A DNA stretch of 64,000 nt, from the NCBI RefSeq assembly GCF_004745645.1, contig NZ_SRMB01000001.1, positions 992,001 through 1,056,000 of the forward strand. The letters are read 5' to 3'. This document shows, piece after piece, positions 1-8,928 of the stretch; positions within the stretch are counted from its first letter, which is position 1, and each line of letters opens with the position of its first letter. Under the pieces are notes generated by a model. The model ran no database searches, had not been told where the DNA came from, and worked only from the letters and a program-made list of their open reading frames with translations. Origin of the DNA: Hymenobacter metallicola. Its GTDB lineage: Bacteria; Bacteroidota; Bacteroidia; Cytophagales; Hymenobacteraceae. The position numbers and the translations under genes are program-made.

Positions 1-3000
1 TTGGGCAGCTGCCAGCCCACGGCCACAAAGTCGCGCCCCCCGGCTTCTTTGTGCAGCACTTCGACGTAGTAGCGGCGCCCGGCCTGCAGGCTCACCGGTG
101 TTGCCTGCTGGGTGGCGTATTTATCCCACTGCCCGTAATCGGTGTAGCCCGTGTAGCCGGCAATTCTCACCTTATGGGCCGGGTTATCATCCGGGCTCAG
201 CCACAGTTCACAGTCGTCGTCGCCGGACAGCCGGAAGGTGTAGTTACCACTCTGGGGCGGGCAGATAAAGCCGCGCATACGGGCCCCGAAATTGTCGCCT
301 ACGTCGCGGGGACTTTCCAGCCTACTGAGCGAAGTCGTCGTGTTGGGGCTGGTCTGGGTAGGAATTGCGGCCACACTGGTGCCCCCCACACCCGTCCACT
401 GCTCCCACTGGATAGCGCCCGTGCCGGAACACACGTTCGGGGGCGGCGGGCTGCCCCCGCCGCTGCCGGCCACGACAAACAGCGGCGTTTCCGTGACGGT
501 CAGCGTCAGGCGGCCGCCCTGGGTGCGCACCCGCGTCAGGCTCATCGTGGGCTGGCCGGCCCGGGGCTGGTAGATGCGGGCCGAGTCGGTGCCCAGTTCC
601 AGGGTATAGCTGGCCGTGCGTCCTTTCTCGTCGGGCACGACCAGCGCGTAGGCCGTGCTGCCGTCCTTCTGGTAGCGGTCCACCAGCGGGTCCTGGCTCT
701 GGGTGGCTTTGTAGGTGTACTCTCCCAGCAGCTGCCCGGCCTGGCGCAGGAAGTCGGCGGCGGGCTTGGGCGTCTTGTTCTGGTTGATCAGCCCCGAGGA
801 AGCAAACTGGGTGGTGCTCCCCGGGTTGTCGTCGTACATCTGGTAGAAAAACACCCGCTCTACTCCCCAGCGGGCATACAGCAGGGCCGTGCGCAGGGTC
901 CAGTCGGCCTGGGTTTCCAGCACCGAGCGGTTGCCGATGGCCACGGCTTTGAGCGGGCTGCCCTGATTCACGTCGTAGCCCGTTTCGGTAATCCAGACGG
1001 GCATGCCGCCGGCGTACTGGTGGGCCATGCGCACAAAGTCGCGGGCCACCTGCGCCGCCTCCGACACCTCGGGAGCGGCCCCGCGGGTGGAGTTGCCATT
1101 CTGCGACGAGCGGGCATCATTCGAATACAGGTGGTAGTTGATAACATCCCAGCACAGGTTCACCGAGCCATCGGCCCGCAGCCCCCGAAACTCCCGGCAC
1201 CAGTCGATCATACCGCGCACGTAGTCGGGCGAGGGCGAGGCCAGCCCGGCCATCACGACCTGCACCGTGGGGTCGGCATTTTTCACGCCCACGCCCGGAC
1301 CCATCGTGTTTTTGTGCCCATCGTAGAAAGCCGACAGGTTGGCGGCGTATTCCCGGCCCGTCTGGTAGGCTTTGCGGCCCTTCCACCACTTGTCCCGCTC
1401 GTTTTCGCACTCGATGTAGCGAATCAGCCCCAGGCCGATCCGGGCCTGATTTACCCCGTCGCCGGGCCAGCGGGTGCTGGTCGTCACGCGCACCAGAGCA
1501 GGGTCGACGGCCGTATTGTAGCCGTAGCGCGCTATAAACTGGAAGCCTACCTTGGCCTGCTCCACGTACGAGCGAGGGTCGGCAAAGTCGCGGCCGTAGC
1601 GGACGGGTACGTTTTCCAGATCCCGCTCCGCGCCCGGGTAGGTCTCCAGCAGCCAGGGCGGCAGGGTTTTCAGGCAGGCCAGAACTTCGATGCCCTCCGC
1701 CTTGAGGCGCTGGTAGAGCACGTCGTAGTTCCAGCCCCCGCGGTGCACCGGGTTAAAGGTGTAGTTGCCTTCAGTCAGCTCCAGCTTTTCCCAATCGAGG
1801 TAGTGCCGGATGCCGGTAAAGTTCTTGGCCGCCGCCAACCGGGTTTCATCTATTTCCCAGGGCCGGTTGGGGTCTTCCAGATCCCACTCGAAGGCGTTGA
1901 CTCCCAGCTGCTGCCGCAGCCTGATCTGCTTCTGCTGGGCCAGGGTTTGGGCGTCGGGCGCGGGTGGCGGGGTGCCCGGCACGTAGGAGCCGTAAAGCTC
2001 AATTTCGGTTGGATAGGCCCAGGAGGCAGTCAGCACCAGGTAGCGAATGTTGCTGATGGGCGCGGGCAGGCGCAACTCGTTGGGCCGACCAGGGTCGGGG
2101 CCCACCCACTGGTTATACTGCCCGCCGGTGAAGGAAGCTACCGGTATGCGCTGCCAGGTATCGGTGATAACCGACAAGGTCATCGGGTCCTGGGGGTTGC
2201 TGCCCTCCCCATCAAAAAAACGGAGGCTTTCCAGGCTGATGGTTTCGCCCGGGTGCAGGGGATAGTAGGCATCGAAGGTGGGCAGGATTTTGCCCCAGCC
2301 CGTGGTGGCACCCGTGCTGGTAGAACCGTCAAACAAGGCCGCAATGCCGTTGCCCACGTTGTTGAGCTGGTACCACCGGCTGGCCTCAAGCGGGATTTTC
2401 CCCGCGGTCGGGTTGCCGCCCCCACCTCCGCCCCCGGAGCCGCTGTGCACCACCAGGGTCTGGGCAGCCGTAGCCGGCTGGTAGGCCGAGGACCCGGCCT
2501 GGGTGGCCGTAATGGTCGTAGTGCCGGCCCCCGTCGGGGTGAGCTGCCACTGCCCGCCTACCTGAGCTACCGTAGCCACGCCGGCATTGGCCGAGCTGAA
2601 GAGAATGGGGGTCGCCGGGTTGGTGCTGGTGGCCGTCAGCGGCACCGCCGCTCCCCCCACTGTCAGCGCGGGCAGCGCGGCAAAGCTGATGGTTGCCGGC
2701 ACCGGGTTGGAGGGCCCGCCCGAGCTGCGGCCAAACACCCGGATTTTAGCCGGCACATTGTTGCAGTACTTATGAATCACGATGGCATCGGCCCGCAGGG
2801 AACCCGCCACCGGCAGGTCCACCCACTGGTTGTACTGGGCGCCATCGAAAGTGCCGAGCAATGTGCGCTGGTTTCCACTCAGGGCGTAGAGCGTGGCCGG
2901 CCGGTCCGGGAACGCGCCCTGGTAGTCCAGCAACGACAACCGGCTGAGCTCGGTGGGCTGGCTGAGCCGCAGCGTCACATCGATATACTGAAAGTTGGCC

Positions 3001-3197
3001 GGCATCCAGTAGTCCTGCAGCAGGCTGGCAGGGTCGTCGTTAAGCCAGGGCGAGTAGTCCTGGCCCGTGGCCACGCTCGGGGTGGCCGACACGATTGGCA
3101 CACGCTGCTCACTGGTGATTTGGCCGTAGGCCGCCCCAGTCAGCCAAGAGCATAGCAAGGCTACGGGCCAGGAGCGGCCGGATAAAAATTTCTTCAT
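1..3197 (-). CDS. Modular secreted glycoside-hydrolase-like protein, 3' end outside window
   Basis: Partial: the start (ATG, 3197) is present and at least 1065 codons lie in the window. A signal peptide (MKKFLSG...TGAAYGQ) is followed by an F5/8C-like beta-sandwich (about 27-150), an Ig-like linker (about 165-250), a second F5/8C-like module (about 265-405), a TIM-barrel hydrolase-like region (about 430-830) and a PA14 domain running to the window edge (ends near VAVGWQLP). RYIECENERDKWW supplies a candidate acid/base Glu and VWITETGYD a candidate nucleophile Glu, as in clan A hydrolases. It probably cleaves or binds polysaccharide outside the cell; the substrate cannot be told. A T9SS C-terminal signal may lie beyond the window. 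The complementary strand is also open for over 1000 codons, which is a codon-use shadow. Confidence 0.8.
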   Translation of the reverse strand, partial: MKKFLSGRSWPVALLCSWLTGAAYGQITSEQRVPIVSATPSVATGQDYSPWLNDDPASLLQDYWMPANFQYIDVTLRLSQPTELSRLSLLDYQGAFPDRPATLYALSGNQRTLLGTFDGAQYNQWVDLPVAGSLRADAIVIHKYCNNVPAKIRVFGRSSGGPSNPVPATISFAALPALTVGGAAVPLTATSTNPATPILFSSANAGVATVAQVGGQWQLTPTGAGTTTITATQAGSSAYQPATAAQTLVVHSGSGGGGGGGNPTAGKIPLEASRWYQLNNVGNGIAALFDGSTSTGATTGWGKILPTFDAYYPLHPGETISLESLRFFDGEGSNPQDPMTLSVITDTWQRIPVASFTGGQYNQWVGPDPGRPNELRLPAPISNIRYLVLTASWAYPTEIELYGSYVPGTPPPAPDAQTLAQQKQIRLRQQLGVNAFEWDLEDPNRPWEIDETRLAAAKNFTGIRHYLDWEKLELTEGNYTFNPVHRGGWNYDVLYQRLKAEGIEVLACLKTLPPWLLETYPGAERDLENVPVRYGRDFADPRSYVEQAKVGFQFIARYGYNTAVDPALVRVTTSTRWPGDGVNQARIGLGLIRYIECENERDKWWKGRKAYQTGREYAANLSAFYDGHKNTMGPGVGVKNADPTVQVVMAGLASPSPDYVRGMIDWCREFRGLRADGSVNLCWDVINYHLYSNDARSSQNGNSTRGAAPEVSEAAQVARDFVRMAHQYAGGMPVWITETGYDVNQGSPLKAVAIGNRSVLETQADWTLRTALLYARWGVERVFFYQMYDDNPGSTTQFASSGLINQNKTPKPAADFLRQAGQLLGEYTYKATQSQDPLVDRYQKDGSTAYALVVPDEKGRTASYTLELGTDSARIYQPRAGQPTMSLTRVRTQGGRLTLTVTETPLFVVAGSGGGSPPPPNVCSGTGAIQWEQWTGVGGTSVAAIPTQTSPNTTTSLSRLESPRDVGDNFGARMRGFICPPQSGNYTFRLSGDDDCELWLSPDDNPAHKVRIAGYTGYTDYGQWDKYATQQATPVSLQAGRRYYVEVLHKEAGGRDFVAVGWQLP

Positions 3198-3728
3198 GGC
3201 ATGCTGAATAGTAGGGTTTTGGTCCGCGGCTGTCCTACCTGCTCGGCAGGCAGGGAAAGGGTACGTCAGAGGCGGTGGGAGCCCAAGGAGGATCGGGGCC
3301 AAAGAGGCCAGAGCGGATACTGAAGAGCCACATGCCGAGCGGGCAGCTTAGCAACTGGCTTAAAAGGTACTATTTCCGAAACTGAGGTGTATCATCCATG
3401 CTTTCCTGCTTCTGTTCAACTTCACGCCTGATATTCGACTTTTCCCGCTCCTCGCCCAACGACAGCGAATTTACAACTCAATTCCCAACCGGCGGCAAAA
3501 AGCCGGAAATAAATTACACCCCGGATTCACCCAGGGTCATTAGCATGTTATTCCCCGTGGCGTAGTCCTTGTTTTAGTCTAAACGTGGTCCACGCATTTA
3601 CGTTTGCTCCGTCTGCCATAAATGCAATTATCAAACGTTTACTATCCATATAATATTGATAATATTTAATTAAATGTTACCCGCACGCTTGAGCTTAGTA
3701 CCCTTGCTGGCATTTGCGAGTGATGCAG
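3198..3728. other. Intergenic region, 531 bp
   Basis: No gene seen. The half nearest 3600-3690 is strikingly AT-rich for this genome. It contains an odd-length inverted repeat cgtggtccacg (3584-3594) flanked by aaacg and cgttt half-sites, and an AAACGTTT palindrome near 3634. It is the upstream region of the modular hydrolase gene and may hold an operator; that is inference. Confidence 0.4.
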
Positions 3729-5390
3729 TCATGGGGCGGGCACGAGCAAGCTTTTCGCCGTGGGGTCTTCGGCCTGTCCCAACCTCAGGACTAGCGCATC
3801 AGCAGGCGTAGCGGCTGTAAAAAAGGCAGGGGTACCACTCAGCACCAGGCGCTGGGCCGCCCGCACCACTGGCCTAGAGCCAGTCCCGGCCGAATAATTC
3901 CAGGCGTACTCCCGCACCTGTCGCAGGCCCGTAGTGGCTGGCAACGCGTAGGTCGCAGTAACCGCCTCGCTCTGGTCGGTGGTGGTACGGGCCCAGAGCA
4001 CGTAAACCACCCGGGGGCCCTGGCTGAAAACCGCCCCTTCGACGGCCGCGGGCAAATGCAGGGCGGCGGTCCGGGCGGCATCGTAGGCCAAGCCCCGCAG
4101 TAGGGTGGCCGTCGTGCGTACCCCCTGGCCCAGGGGCGTCAGGCGGGAACTGCCCGGCACTGCCCGCGGCAGGTTCTGGTAAAGGCCCATGAGGTCAAAC
4201 TCCGTTGGGCCGCCCACAGTCGTACCCGGGGACGGCGCATCGGCTTTTTCTCCCAACTGAAAAAAATGGAGCTGGCGGATACCGTTTTTCTGGGCCAGAA
4301 TCAGGGCTTTCATCCCAAAATTGCGCTGCATTTCGTCCGAGCTGTAGCGCCACTCCGCCGGCCGCCGACTGATATTGGTTTCCGACACGACGAAGTGCTT
4401 GCGCGGGTAGGTTTCCCCGTCGTAGCCGTACTTCTGCAATACGGCCTGCATGGCATTTTTATGCGCCACTACCTGCGCCGCTGCCGCATCGGAGTGCCGA
4501 CGGTAAGCAAAGCGCCCCGCCTGCCGCCAGTTTCGCTGCCGGAGGTAGTACGAAGGATACACATGGTAGTCGAGCACGTCGAAAAAAGCCCCGCCCGTGG
4601 CCGGGTACTCGGCCGTAGCGGCCCCGTCGCGGGGGTTGTCGGTATAGCGCAGCAGGGCGTCCAGGTATTCGGGGTAGCCTAGCCCGCCCGGCGTGACGTA
4701 GGCCTGGGGCTGGTACTTTTTCACCACCTCCCAGGTGATGCGCAGCATGCGGATATAGCGGTAAATCGGGGCCCGGGTATTGGGCGTTTCGGCCGGCTCC
4801 GGGGCCCGGTCCAGCCACTGCTCGTTGCTGCGGTCCGTCACAAAGTCGGGCTCGTTGACCACCTCCCAGATGCGGACCGTGGAGCCATAGCGCTGCACCA
4901 GGCGGTGCATATAGCCGGCGTAGTAGTTGGCCGGGTTAATACGGCCATCCGCCTGCCAAATTGGCTCGTAGAGATTGGCAAACAAGCGGGATGGCTCCTG
5001 GCAGCCCGGATACACCACCGGGTCGCGGTGCTCCGGCGCGGGCTCCCCCACAAAGCAAACCAGGTCGCGCATGCCCAGCGAATCGTGGTAGTAGGCAAAC
5101 GTGGCCTGCCGGGCCCCAAAGCCCCACTGGGTTAAAAACTGCTCCGGCAGCGTCACCCGGATGGTGTTGCTGCCGGCCGCGCGGGCGGCGGCGGCCAGCT
5201 GTTCATCCGTCCAGCCCGGCCCGTAGTACCCCAGGTTGCAGCCGTAGCCAAACCCAGCCCCGTAGGGCGCTACAAAGCTCTGGGCCGACTGCGGCAGGGC
5301 CCGGGCAGGCCGCGGACGGCGGGCCTCGGTGCAGGCCCCGAGCAGGGGCAGCAGCACCAGCAGCGGCGCCATAGTCGTATAGTTGCGCAT
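3729..5390 (-). CDS. Glycoside-hydrolase-like lipoprotein
   Basis: 553 aa. A lipoprotein signal ends at LLGAC (Cys20), so it is probably anchored in a membrane. The rest reads as one TIM-barrel hydrolase: IWEVVNEPDF gives a candidate acid/base Glu180 after an Asn, and HFVVSETNIS gives a candidate nucleophile Glu337, with DVLDYHVYPS between them. This is the clan A layout (GH5/GH39-like); I cannot name the family. It sits upstream of, and on the same strand as, the larger modular hydrolase, separated by 531 bp, so the two may act on the same glycan but need not be one operon. A TAATTTTG element lies about 150 bp upstream (5540-5547). Confidence 0.75.
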   Translation of the reverse strand: MRNYTTMAPLLVLLPLLGACTEARRPRPARALPQSAQSFVAPYGAGFGYGCNLGYYGPGWTDEQLAAAARAAGSNTIRVTLPEQFLTQWGFGARQATFAYYHDSLGMRDLVCFVGEPAPEHRDPVVYPGCQEPSRLFANLYEPIWQADGRINPANYYAGYMHRLVQRYGSTVRIWEVVNEPDFVTDRSNEQWLDRAPEPAETPNTRAPIYRYIRMLRITWEVVKKYQPQAYVTPGGLGYPEYLDALLRYTDNPRDGAATAEYPATGGAFFDVLDYHVYPSYYLRQRNWRQAGRFAYRRHSDAAAAQVVAHKNAMQAVLQKYGYDGETYPRKHFVVSETNISRRPAEWRYSSDEMQRNFGMKALILAQKNGIRQLHFFQLGEKADAPSPGTTVGGPTEFDLMGLYQNLPRAVPGSSRLTPLGQGVRTTATLLRGLAYDAARTAALHLPAAVEGAVFSQGPRVVYVLWARTTTDQSEAVTATYALPATTGLRQVREYAWNYSAGTGSRPVVRAAQRLVLSGTPAFFTAATPADALVLRLGQAEDPTAKSLLVPAP

Positions 5391-5608
5391 GGGCAGTCAG
5401 GAATGCGGCCGGTTATTCCAACCAGCGGTGTATACCAAACAGAAGGTACCAGCCCCTGCGCACAGCAGCGCCCGGGCAATTGGGTACGTAGGCAGAACCG
5501 CCTAAAGCTACCCAACTTACTCTTGCTTTGTGCTTTAAGCAAAATTATACACTTAAGTACCAGCAGTCGGGCCGGGCCCGGCAGCTGCCATTCCCGCTTG
5601 TAGGGCCC

Positions 5609-5645
5609 AAAAAAGCCCTTCCGGCTACCGCCGAAAGGGCTTTTT
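5609..5645 (-). terminator. Rho-independent terminator
   Basis: Stem aaaaagccctt...aagggcttttt lies 30 bp past the stop of the small lipoprotein gene at 5675. A run of T follows the stem on the minus strand. Confidence 0.8.
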
Positions 5646-5674
5646 GAGCGTGTTACCTCGTTTGCTACGTCTGC

Positions 5675-6139
5675 TTACCGAACGTTGGTAAACAGTCCGT
5701 TGCTGAGCGTGCTCACCGTAGCAGAGTTACTGCGCTTGCCCGCAAACGTACCGGAGTAGCCACTGCTGCTTTTGCTCAGCGTCATCGTCAGCTGGTCGGC
5801 ATAATAGCTCATTCCGCTCTCGTTCTCCACCCGCAGGTTCAAGGCCCGATACTCCGCATCGGCCGTGCCGGTGGGCTTGGTAAAGATGGCCTCCACGAAT
5901 TCATTGTCTTTGCCGTTGGGCTGGCTCACCATAATAATGGTCAGCCTGTCATCCCCGCCGCTGGTGCCAAACTGCACGTTGGTCGAGGCAGCCGCTTTGG
6001 TGGTCCTGCCGTCGAGGGTGTAGCTGGCCGTGCTGCCCCCAGCGGGAGCCGGCGAGGACTCGTTCTTATCCGCGCAGGAAGTGGCCAGCCCTGCTAGTCC
6101 AGCCGCCCACAACATGAGCAGCCCAATTTGCTTTTTCAT
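5675..6139 (-). CDS. Small hypothetical lipoprotein
   Basis: 154 aa. The signal sequence ends in LAGLATSC, a lipobox. The mature part is Ser/Thr/Gly-rich with alternating hydrophobic residues, reading as a beta-sandwich of about 120 residues (YTLDGRTTKAA..., GYSGTFAGKR). Small lipoproteins of this kind are common in Hymenobacter-like genomes and have no known function. It is followed by its own terminator and preceded by another small exported protein on the same strand. Confidence 0.7.
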   Translation of the reverse strand: MKKQIGLLMLWAAGLAGLATSCADKNESSPAPAGGSTASYTLDGRTTKAAASTNVQFGTSGGDDRLTIIMVSQPNGKDNEFVEAIFTKPTGTADAEYRALNLRVENESGMSYYADQLTMTLSKSSSGYSGTFAGKRSNSATVSTLSNGLFTNVR

Positions 6140-6192
6140 CCGGTAAAGATACCCTGCCCGACCGGGTTCACCGATTTATGCCCGGCAAATGC

Positions 6193-6423
6193 TTAGCTAA
6201 ACAGGGCAATAAACCCCCGATTAGGATTGCCCGGACCTTTGTAGCGCTTGTAGTTAGGTCGGTGAATGTAGCGGCCCGACCGAGTCTTGTCTTTGGGAAC
6301 CCGCTTGAAGAGCGGATAGCTCGCCGAAGAAGTCGCGCCAGAAGTCGTTGTCTCAGCCGCCGCCGAAACTTGGACAACAGTACCTAGAATAAGCCAGAAG
6401 GTGAAAAGTAGTTTTTTGTACAT
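6193..6423 (-). CDS. Small basic secreted protein, unknown
   Basis: 76 aa from ATG 6423. The N-terminus is a signal peptide (MYKKLLFTFWLILGTVVQVSAAAE). The mature protein is strongly basic and aromatic (KDKTRSGRYIHRPNYKRYKG). I do not recognise a family. The low-GC upstream region contains a TATCTTTG -7 element (6517-6524, minus strand). A second overlapping frame (6168-6377) has no signal peptide and was rejected. Confidence 0.55.
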   Translation of the reverse strand: MYKKLLFTFWLILGTVVQVSAAAETTTSGATSSASYPLFKRVPKDKTRSGRYIHRPNYKRYKGPGNPNRGFIALFS

Positions 6424-6516
6424 AATAAGTTTGTTAGAAGCTCAGAGTGTAGACAAAAATAACTTCTAAGCACCTATTCAGCAATACAATACATTATTTA
6501 ATTGTATTATTTACAG

Positions 6517-6524
6517 CAAAGATA
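6517..6524 (-). promoter_or_regulatory. Candidate -7 promoter element TATCTTTG
   Basis: An exact match to the Bacteroidota TAnnTTTG -7 element, 94 bp upstream of the small basic protein start, in a very AT-rich stretch. No TTTG lies at the usual 19-21 bp spacing, so only half of the promoter is supported. Confidence 0.35.
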
Positions 6525-6652
6525 AAATAAGTACAAACAGAATTTTATATAATAATTCCAATAAACAACTTTCCCCCACTATCAACCTATGTGCACTGTT
6601 CTTGACTAATAAAGCCGAATTCCGCTTATTCAGCCCGTCACTACCCTTTTCT

Positions 6653-7204
6653 ATGCTCAGCTTATACCCCCTGACGGCCCCGATTCCTGTTCTATCCACC
6701 GCCCGACTCGTGTTGCGGGAGCACCGTTTTGCGGATCTGGCCGCTTTTACCGCCATTTTTCAAAAACCCGAGTTCTATGCCTTCCTCGGTGGTCAGCCGC
6801 TACCCGAAGAAGAGGTCTGGACAAAGGTTCTGCGCAACAACGGCCATTGGTCCTTACTGGGCTTTGGCTACTGGGCCGTGGAGGAAACCGCTACCGGCCG
6901 CTACATCGGGGCGGTCGGCTTTGCCGACTGGCGGCGCGATATGGCGCCCAGTCTAAAAGGAGAACCAGAAATTGGCTGGGTACTCGACCCGGCTATTCAT
7001 GGGCTAGGCTACGCTACAGAGGCAGTACAGGCGGCCCTGGCCTGGGGACAGGAGCATTTCTCCTGCTCCCGTACCGTCTGTATCATCGACCCCGACAACA
7101 CGGCTTCCCTGCGAGTAGCTGCCAAGCACGGCTACCAGCCGGTAGCGGAAACTATCTACAAAGAGAAGCCCATCATTGTGTTGGCCCGGCCCCAACAGCG
7201 CTAA
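6653..7204 (+). CDS. GNAT family N-acetyltransferase (RimJ/RimL-like)
   Basis: 183 aa from ATG 6653; the frame is open from a TTG at 6602 but the acetyltransferase fold begins at LSTARLVLREHRFADL. The acetyl-CoA region is visible as EIGWVLDPAIHGLGYATEAV, the Q/RxxGxG/A-type loop, followed by FSCSRTVCIIDPDNTAS and LRVAAKHGYQPV near the end. Proteins of this type transfer an acetyl group from acetyl-CoA to an amine, often a ribosomal protein N-terminus or an antibiotic; the substrate is not predictable. It stands alone and converges on rplT, with a shared terminator. Confidence 0.88.
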   Translation: MLSLYPLTAPIPVLSTARLVLREHRFADLAAFTAIFQKPEFYAFLGGQPLPEEEVWTKVLRNNGHWSLLGFGYWAVEETATGRYIGAVGFADWRRDMAPSLKGEPEIGWVLDPAIHGLGYATEAVQAALAWGQEHFSCSRTVCIIDPDNTASLRVAAKHGYQPVAETIYKEKPIIVLARPQQR

Positions 7205-7220
7205 GGTGCCCGGGCAAACA

Positions 7221-7254
7221 AAAAGCCCTCAACCAGTATTGGTTGAGGGCTTTT
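7221..7254. terminator. Bidirectional terminator
   Basis: Stem aaaagccctcaacca / tggttgagggctttt with a 4-nt loop lies between the convergent GNAT and rplT genes. Confidence 0.85.
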
Positions 7255-7292
7255 GCAGTGAATAACCAACCTGGTAAACCAGGCGGGGTTAC

Positions 7293-7637
7293 TTACTTAA
7301 TCTTGTCCACAATGCCCTTGAAAGCGGCGGGGTGGTTGAGGGCGAGGTCGGCCAGAACCTTGCGGTTCAGCTCGATGCCAGCCTTCTTCAGGCCACCCAT
7401 CAACTGCGAATACGACAGACCATGCTCGCGGGCACCAGCGTTGATACGCTGAATCCAGAGGGCGCGGAACTCGCGCTTCTTGGTTTTCCGGTCGCGGTAC
7501 GCGTAGAGAAGACCTTTCTCAACGGCGTTCTTGGCGACGGTCCATACGTTCTTGCGACGGCCGAAATAGCCTTTCGCCAGACGCATTACTTTCTTACGGC
7601 GGTGGCGCGAGGCCACGTGGTTTACACTTCTTGGCAT
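7293..7637 (-). CDS. rplT: 50S ribosomal protein L20
   Basis: 114 aa, the usual length. The family signatures [38 protein letters not shown] and [19 protein letters not shown] are all present. L20 binds 23S rRNA early in large-subunit assembly. It is the last gene of infC-rpmI-rplT. In other bacteria L20 represses this operon by binding its leader; whether that happens here is not visible. The bases before its ATG are A-rich (CCAAAAACAAAG on the coding strand) with no Shine-Dalgarno sequence, as usual in Bacteroidota. Confidence 0.98.
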   Translation of the reverse strand: MPRSVNHVASRHRRKKVMRLAKGYFGRRKNVWTVAKNAVEKGLLYAYRDRKTKKREFRALWIQRINAGAREHGLSYSQLMGGLKKAGIELNRKVLADLALNHPAAFKGIVDKIK

Positions 7638-7714
7638 AACCTACTTTGTTTTTGGCGGCCGGTGACTATTCAAGTGAAGTCTTCGAAACCGGACGCCGGG
7701 TTGAAAATTGGTGA

Positions 7715-7741
7715 TTCGTTTTTGGTTGTTCGTTTTTGGTT
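7715..7741. repeat. 14-bp tandem repeat in rpmI-rplT spacer
   Basis: TTCGTTTTTGGTT occurs at 7715-7727 and again at 7729-7741 on the plus strand; a third, partial copy (TTTGTTTTTGG) lies just before the rplT start. On the coding strand the unit reads AACCAAAAACGAA. The spacer is 152 bp, unusually long for these two genes. Confidence 0.6.
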
Positions 7742-7789
7742 TTAGCTCAGGAAAGAGTTTAAAATCAAAAACCGGTAACTAAAAACAAA

Positions 7790-7984
7790 TCAGATAACCA
7801 GCATGTCCTTCACGCGGTTCATGTCCGCGGAGCTAACCAAGGTCACGTGCGTCAGATTACGCTTCTGCTTGGTCGACTTCTTGGTCAGGATGTGGCTTTT
7901 GAAGGCGTGCTTCCGCTTCACCTTGCCCGAGCCGGTGAGCGAGAAACGCTTCTTAGCACCGGATTTCGTCTTTACTTTCGGCAT
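7790..7984 (-). CDS. rpmI: 50S ribosomal protein L35
   Basis: 64 aa: [20 protein letters not shown], then [20 protein letters not shown], the standard L35 pattern and length. It lies between infC and rplT on the same strand, 46 bp after infC. It is a structural protein of the large subunit. Confidence 0.98.
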   Translation of the reverse strand: MPKVKTKSGAKKRFSLTGSGKVKRKHAFKSHILTKKSTKQKRNLTHVTLVSSADMNRVKDMLVI

Positions 7985-8030
7985 TGTGGTATGAATTGAG
8001 AAAAAAGAAAAAGCAGTTTAAGGCGCAAGC

Positions 8031-8669
8031 CTACTCCTGAGCTTCCTTGGGCTGCGCTTCTCGCGGTGCCGGAGCTCCGTCTTTTGCGGCCGGGGCAGCG
8101 GGCTTGGGCTTGGCAGCCGTGGGCGCTACTTTGGGAGCCAGATACAGGAACATGCGTTTGCCTTCGAGCTTGGGCAGCTGCTCAACCTTGGCAAGGTCTT
8201 CCAGCGCCTGGGCAAATTTGAGCAACAGAATCTCGCCGCGCTCCTTAAACACGATAGAACGCCCTACAAAGTGGACGTACGCCTTGATTTTGGCGCCTTC
8301 CTTGAGGAATTCCTGGGCGTGCTTAAGTTTGAAGGCGAAGTCGTGGTCGTCGGTGTTGGGGCCGAAACGAATTTCTTTCAACACTACTTTCGTAGCCTTG
8401 GCCTTCATTTCGCGGGTGCGCTTCTTCTGCTCGTACTTAAATTTCGAGTAGTCGATAACGCGGCACACCGGGGGAACAGCCGTGGGCGAAATCTCGACCA
8501 GGTCGAGGTTCTGCTCCTGGGCCATCCGACGGGCCTGCTCAATTGAATAAATGCCTTGCTCGACGTTTTCGCCGACCAGGCGTACTTCCCGAGCCGTAAT
8601 CTTCTGATTGATTTTGAACGGCTCCTCGACCTGAGCGCGGGGAATGTAGCGGCGGTTTGGGGTTGCTAT
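8031..8669 (-). CDS. infC: Translation initiation factor IF-3, probable AUA start
   Basis: 212 aa from an ATA codon at 8669. IF-3 binds the 30S subunit, checks the start codon and keeps 50S away. The N-domain is visible ([18 protein letters not shown]), then the helix linker and C-domain ([18 protein letters not shown]). The tail is extended, Ala/Pro/Lys-rich (about 30 residues). The frame is open back to an ATG at 8729, but those 20 extra residues ([12 protein letters not shown]...) do not look like IF-3. The coding strand has AAGGAGG eight bases before ATA, after which [12 protein letters not shown] matches the usual IF-3 beginning. E. coli infC uses AUU for autoregulation, so a rare start here fits the same logic. 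Confidence 0.9.
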   Translation of the reverse strand: MATPNRRYIPRAQVEEPFKINQKITAREVRLVGENVEQGIYSIEQARRMAQEQNLDLVEISPTAVPPVCRVIDYSKFKYEQKKRTREMKAKATKVVLKEIRFGPNTDDHDFAFKLKHAQEFLKEGAKIKAYVHFVGRSIVFKERGEILLLKFAQALEDLAKVEQLPKLEGKRMFLYLAPKVAPTAAKPKPAAPAAKDGAPAPREAQPKEAQE

Positions 8670-8677
8670 GGGTTGGT

Positions 8678-8684
8678 CCTCCTT
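8678..8684 (-). promoter_or_regulatory. Strong Shine-Dalgarno of infC
   Basis: AAGGAGG on the coding strand, eight bases before the ATA codon at 8669. Bacteroidota genes rarely carry such a sequence, and I saw no other equally strong one at a start in this window. It decides the infC start. Confidence 0.75.
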
Positions 8685-8928
8685 CTGAAAGGTGAGCTGA
8701 TTAACTTTTTGGCTGTTGAACTCAACCATTGCCGGAGCATTGTGGGTTCAATCAGCGGGCGAATATCCGGCTTTTTTTCCAAACGCTCAAAAAAGGCTAT
8801 ATAAAATTGCCTCCCGAGTACTAAAACAGACCTTGGCATCAAGCGGCACGACCTCGAGTTGGCTTCCTTGCGAGGACGCCGGACGAAGCCATCCGTCCGC
8901 TGGAATATGCTAAGTTTCTTTCGGTGAA

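Noticed and set aside
51-3155. 1034-codon open frame on the plus strand
   Set aside because: It is in the same codon register as the minus-strand modular hydrolase and exists because that gene avoids TTA, CTA and TCA codons. It has no domains or signal peptide, while the minus strand reads as clear domains.
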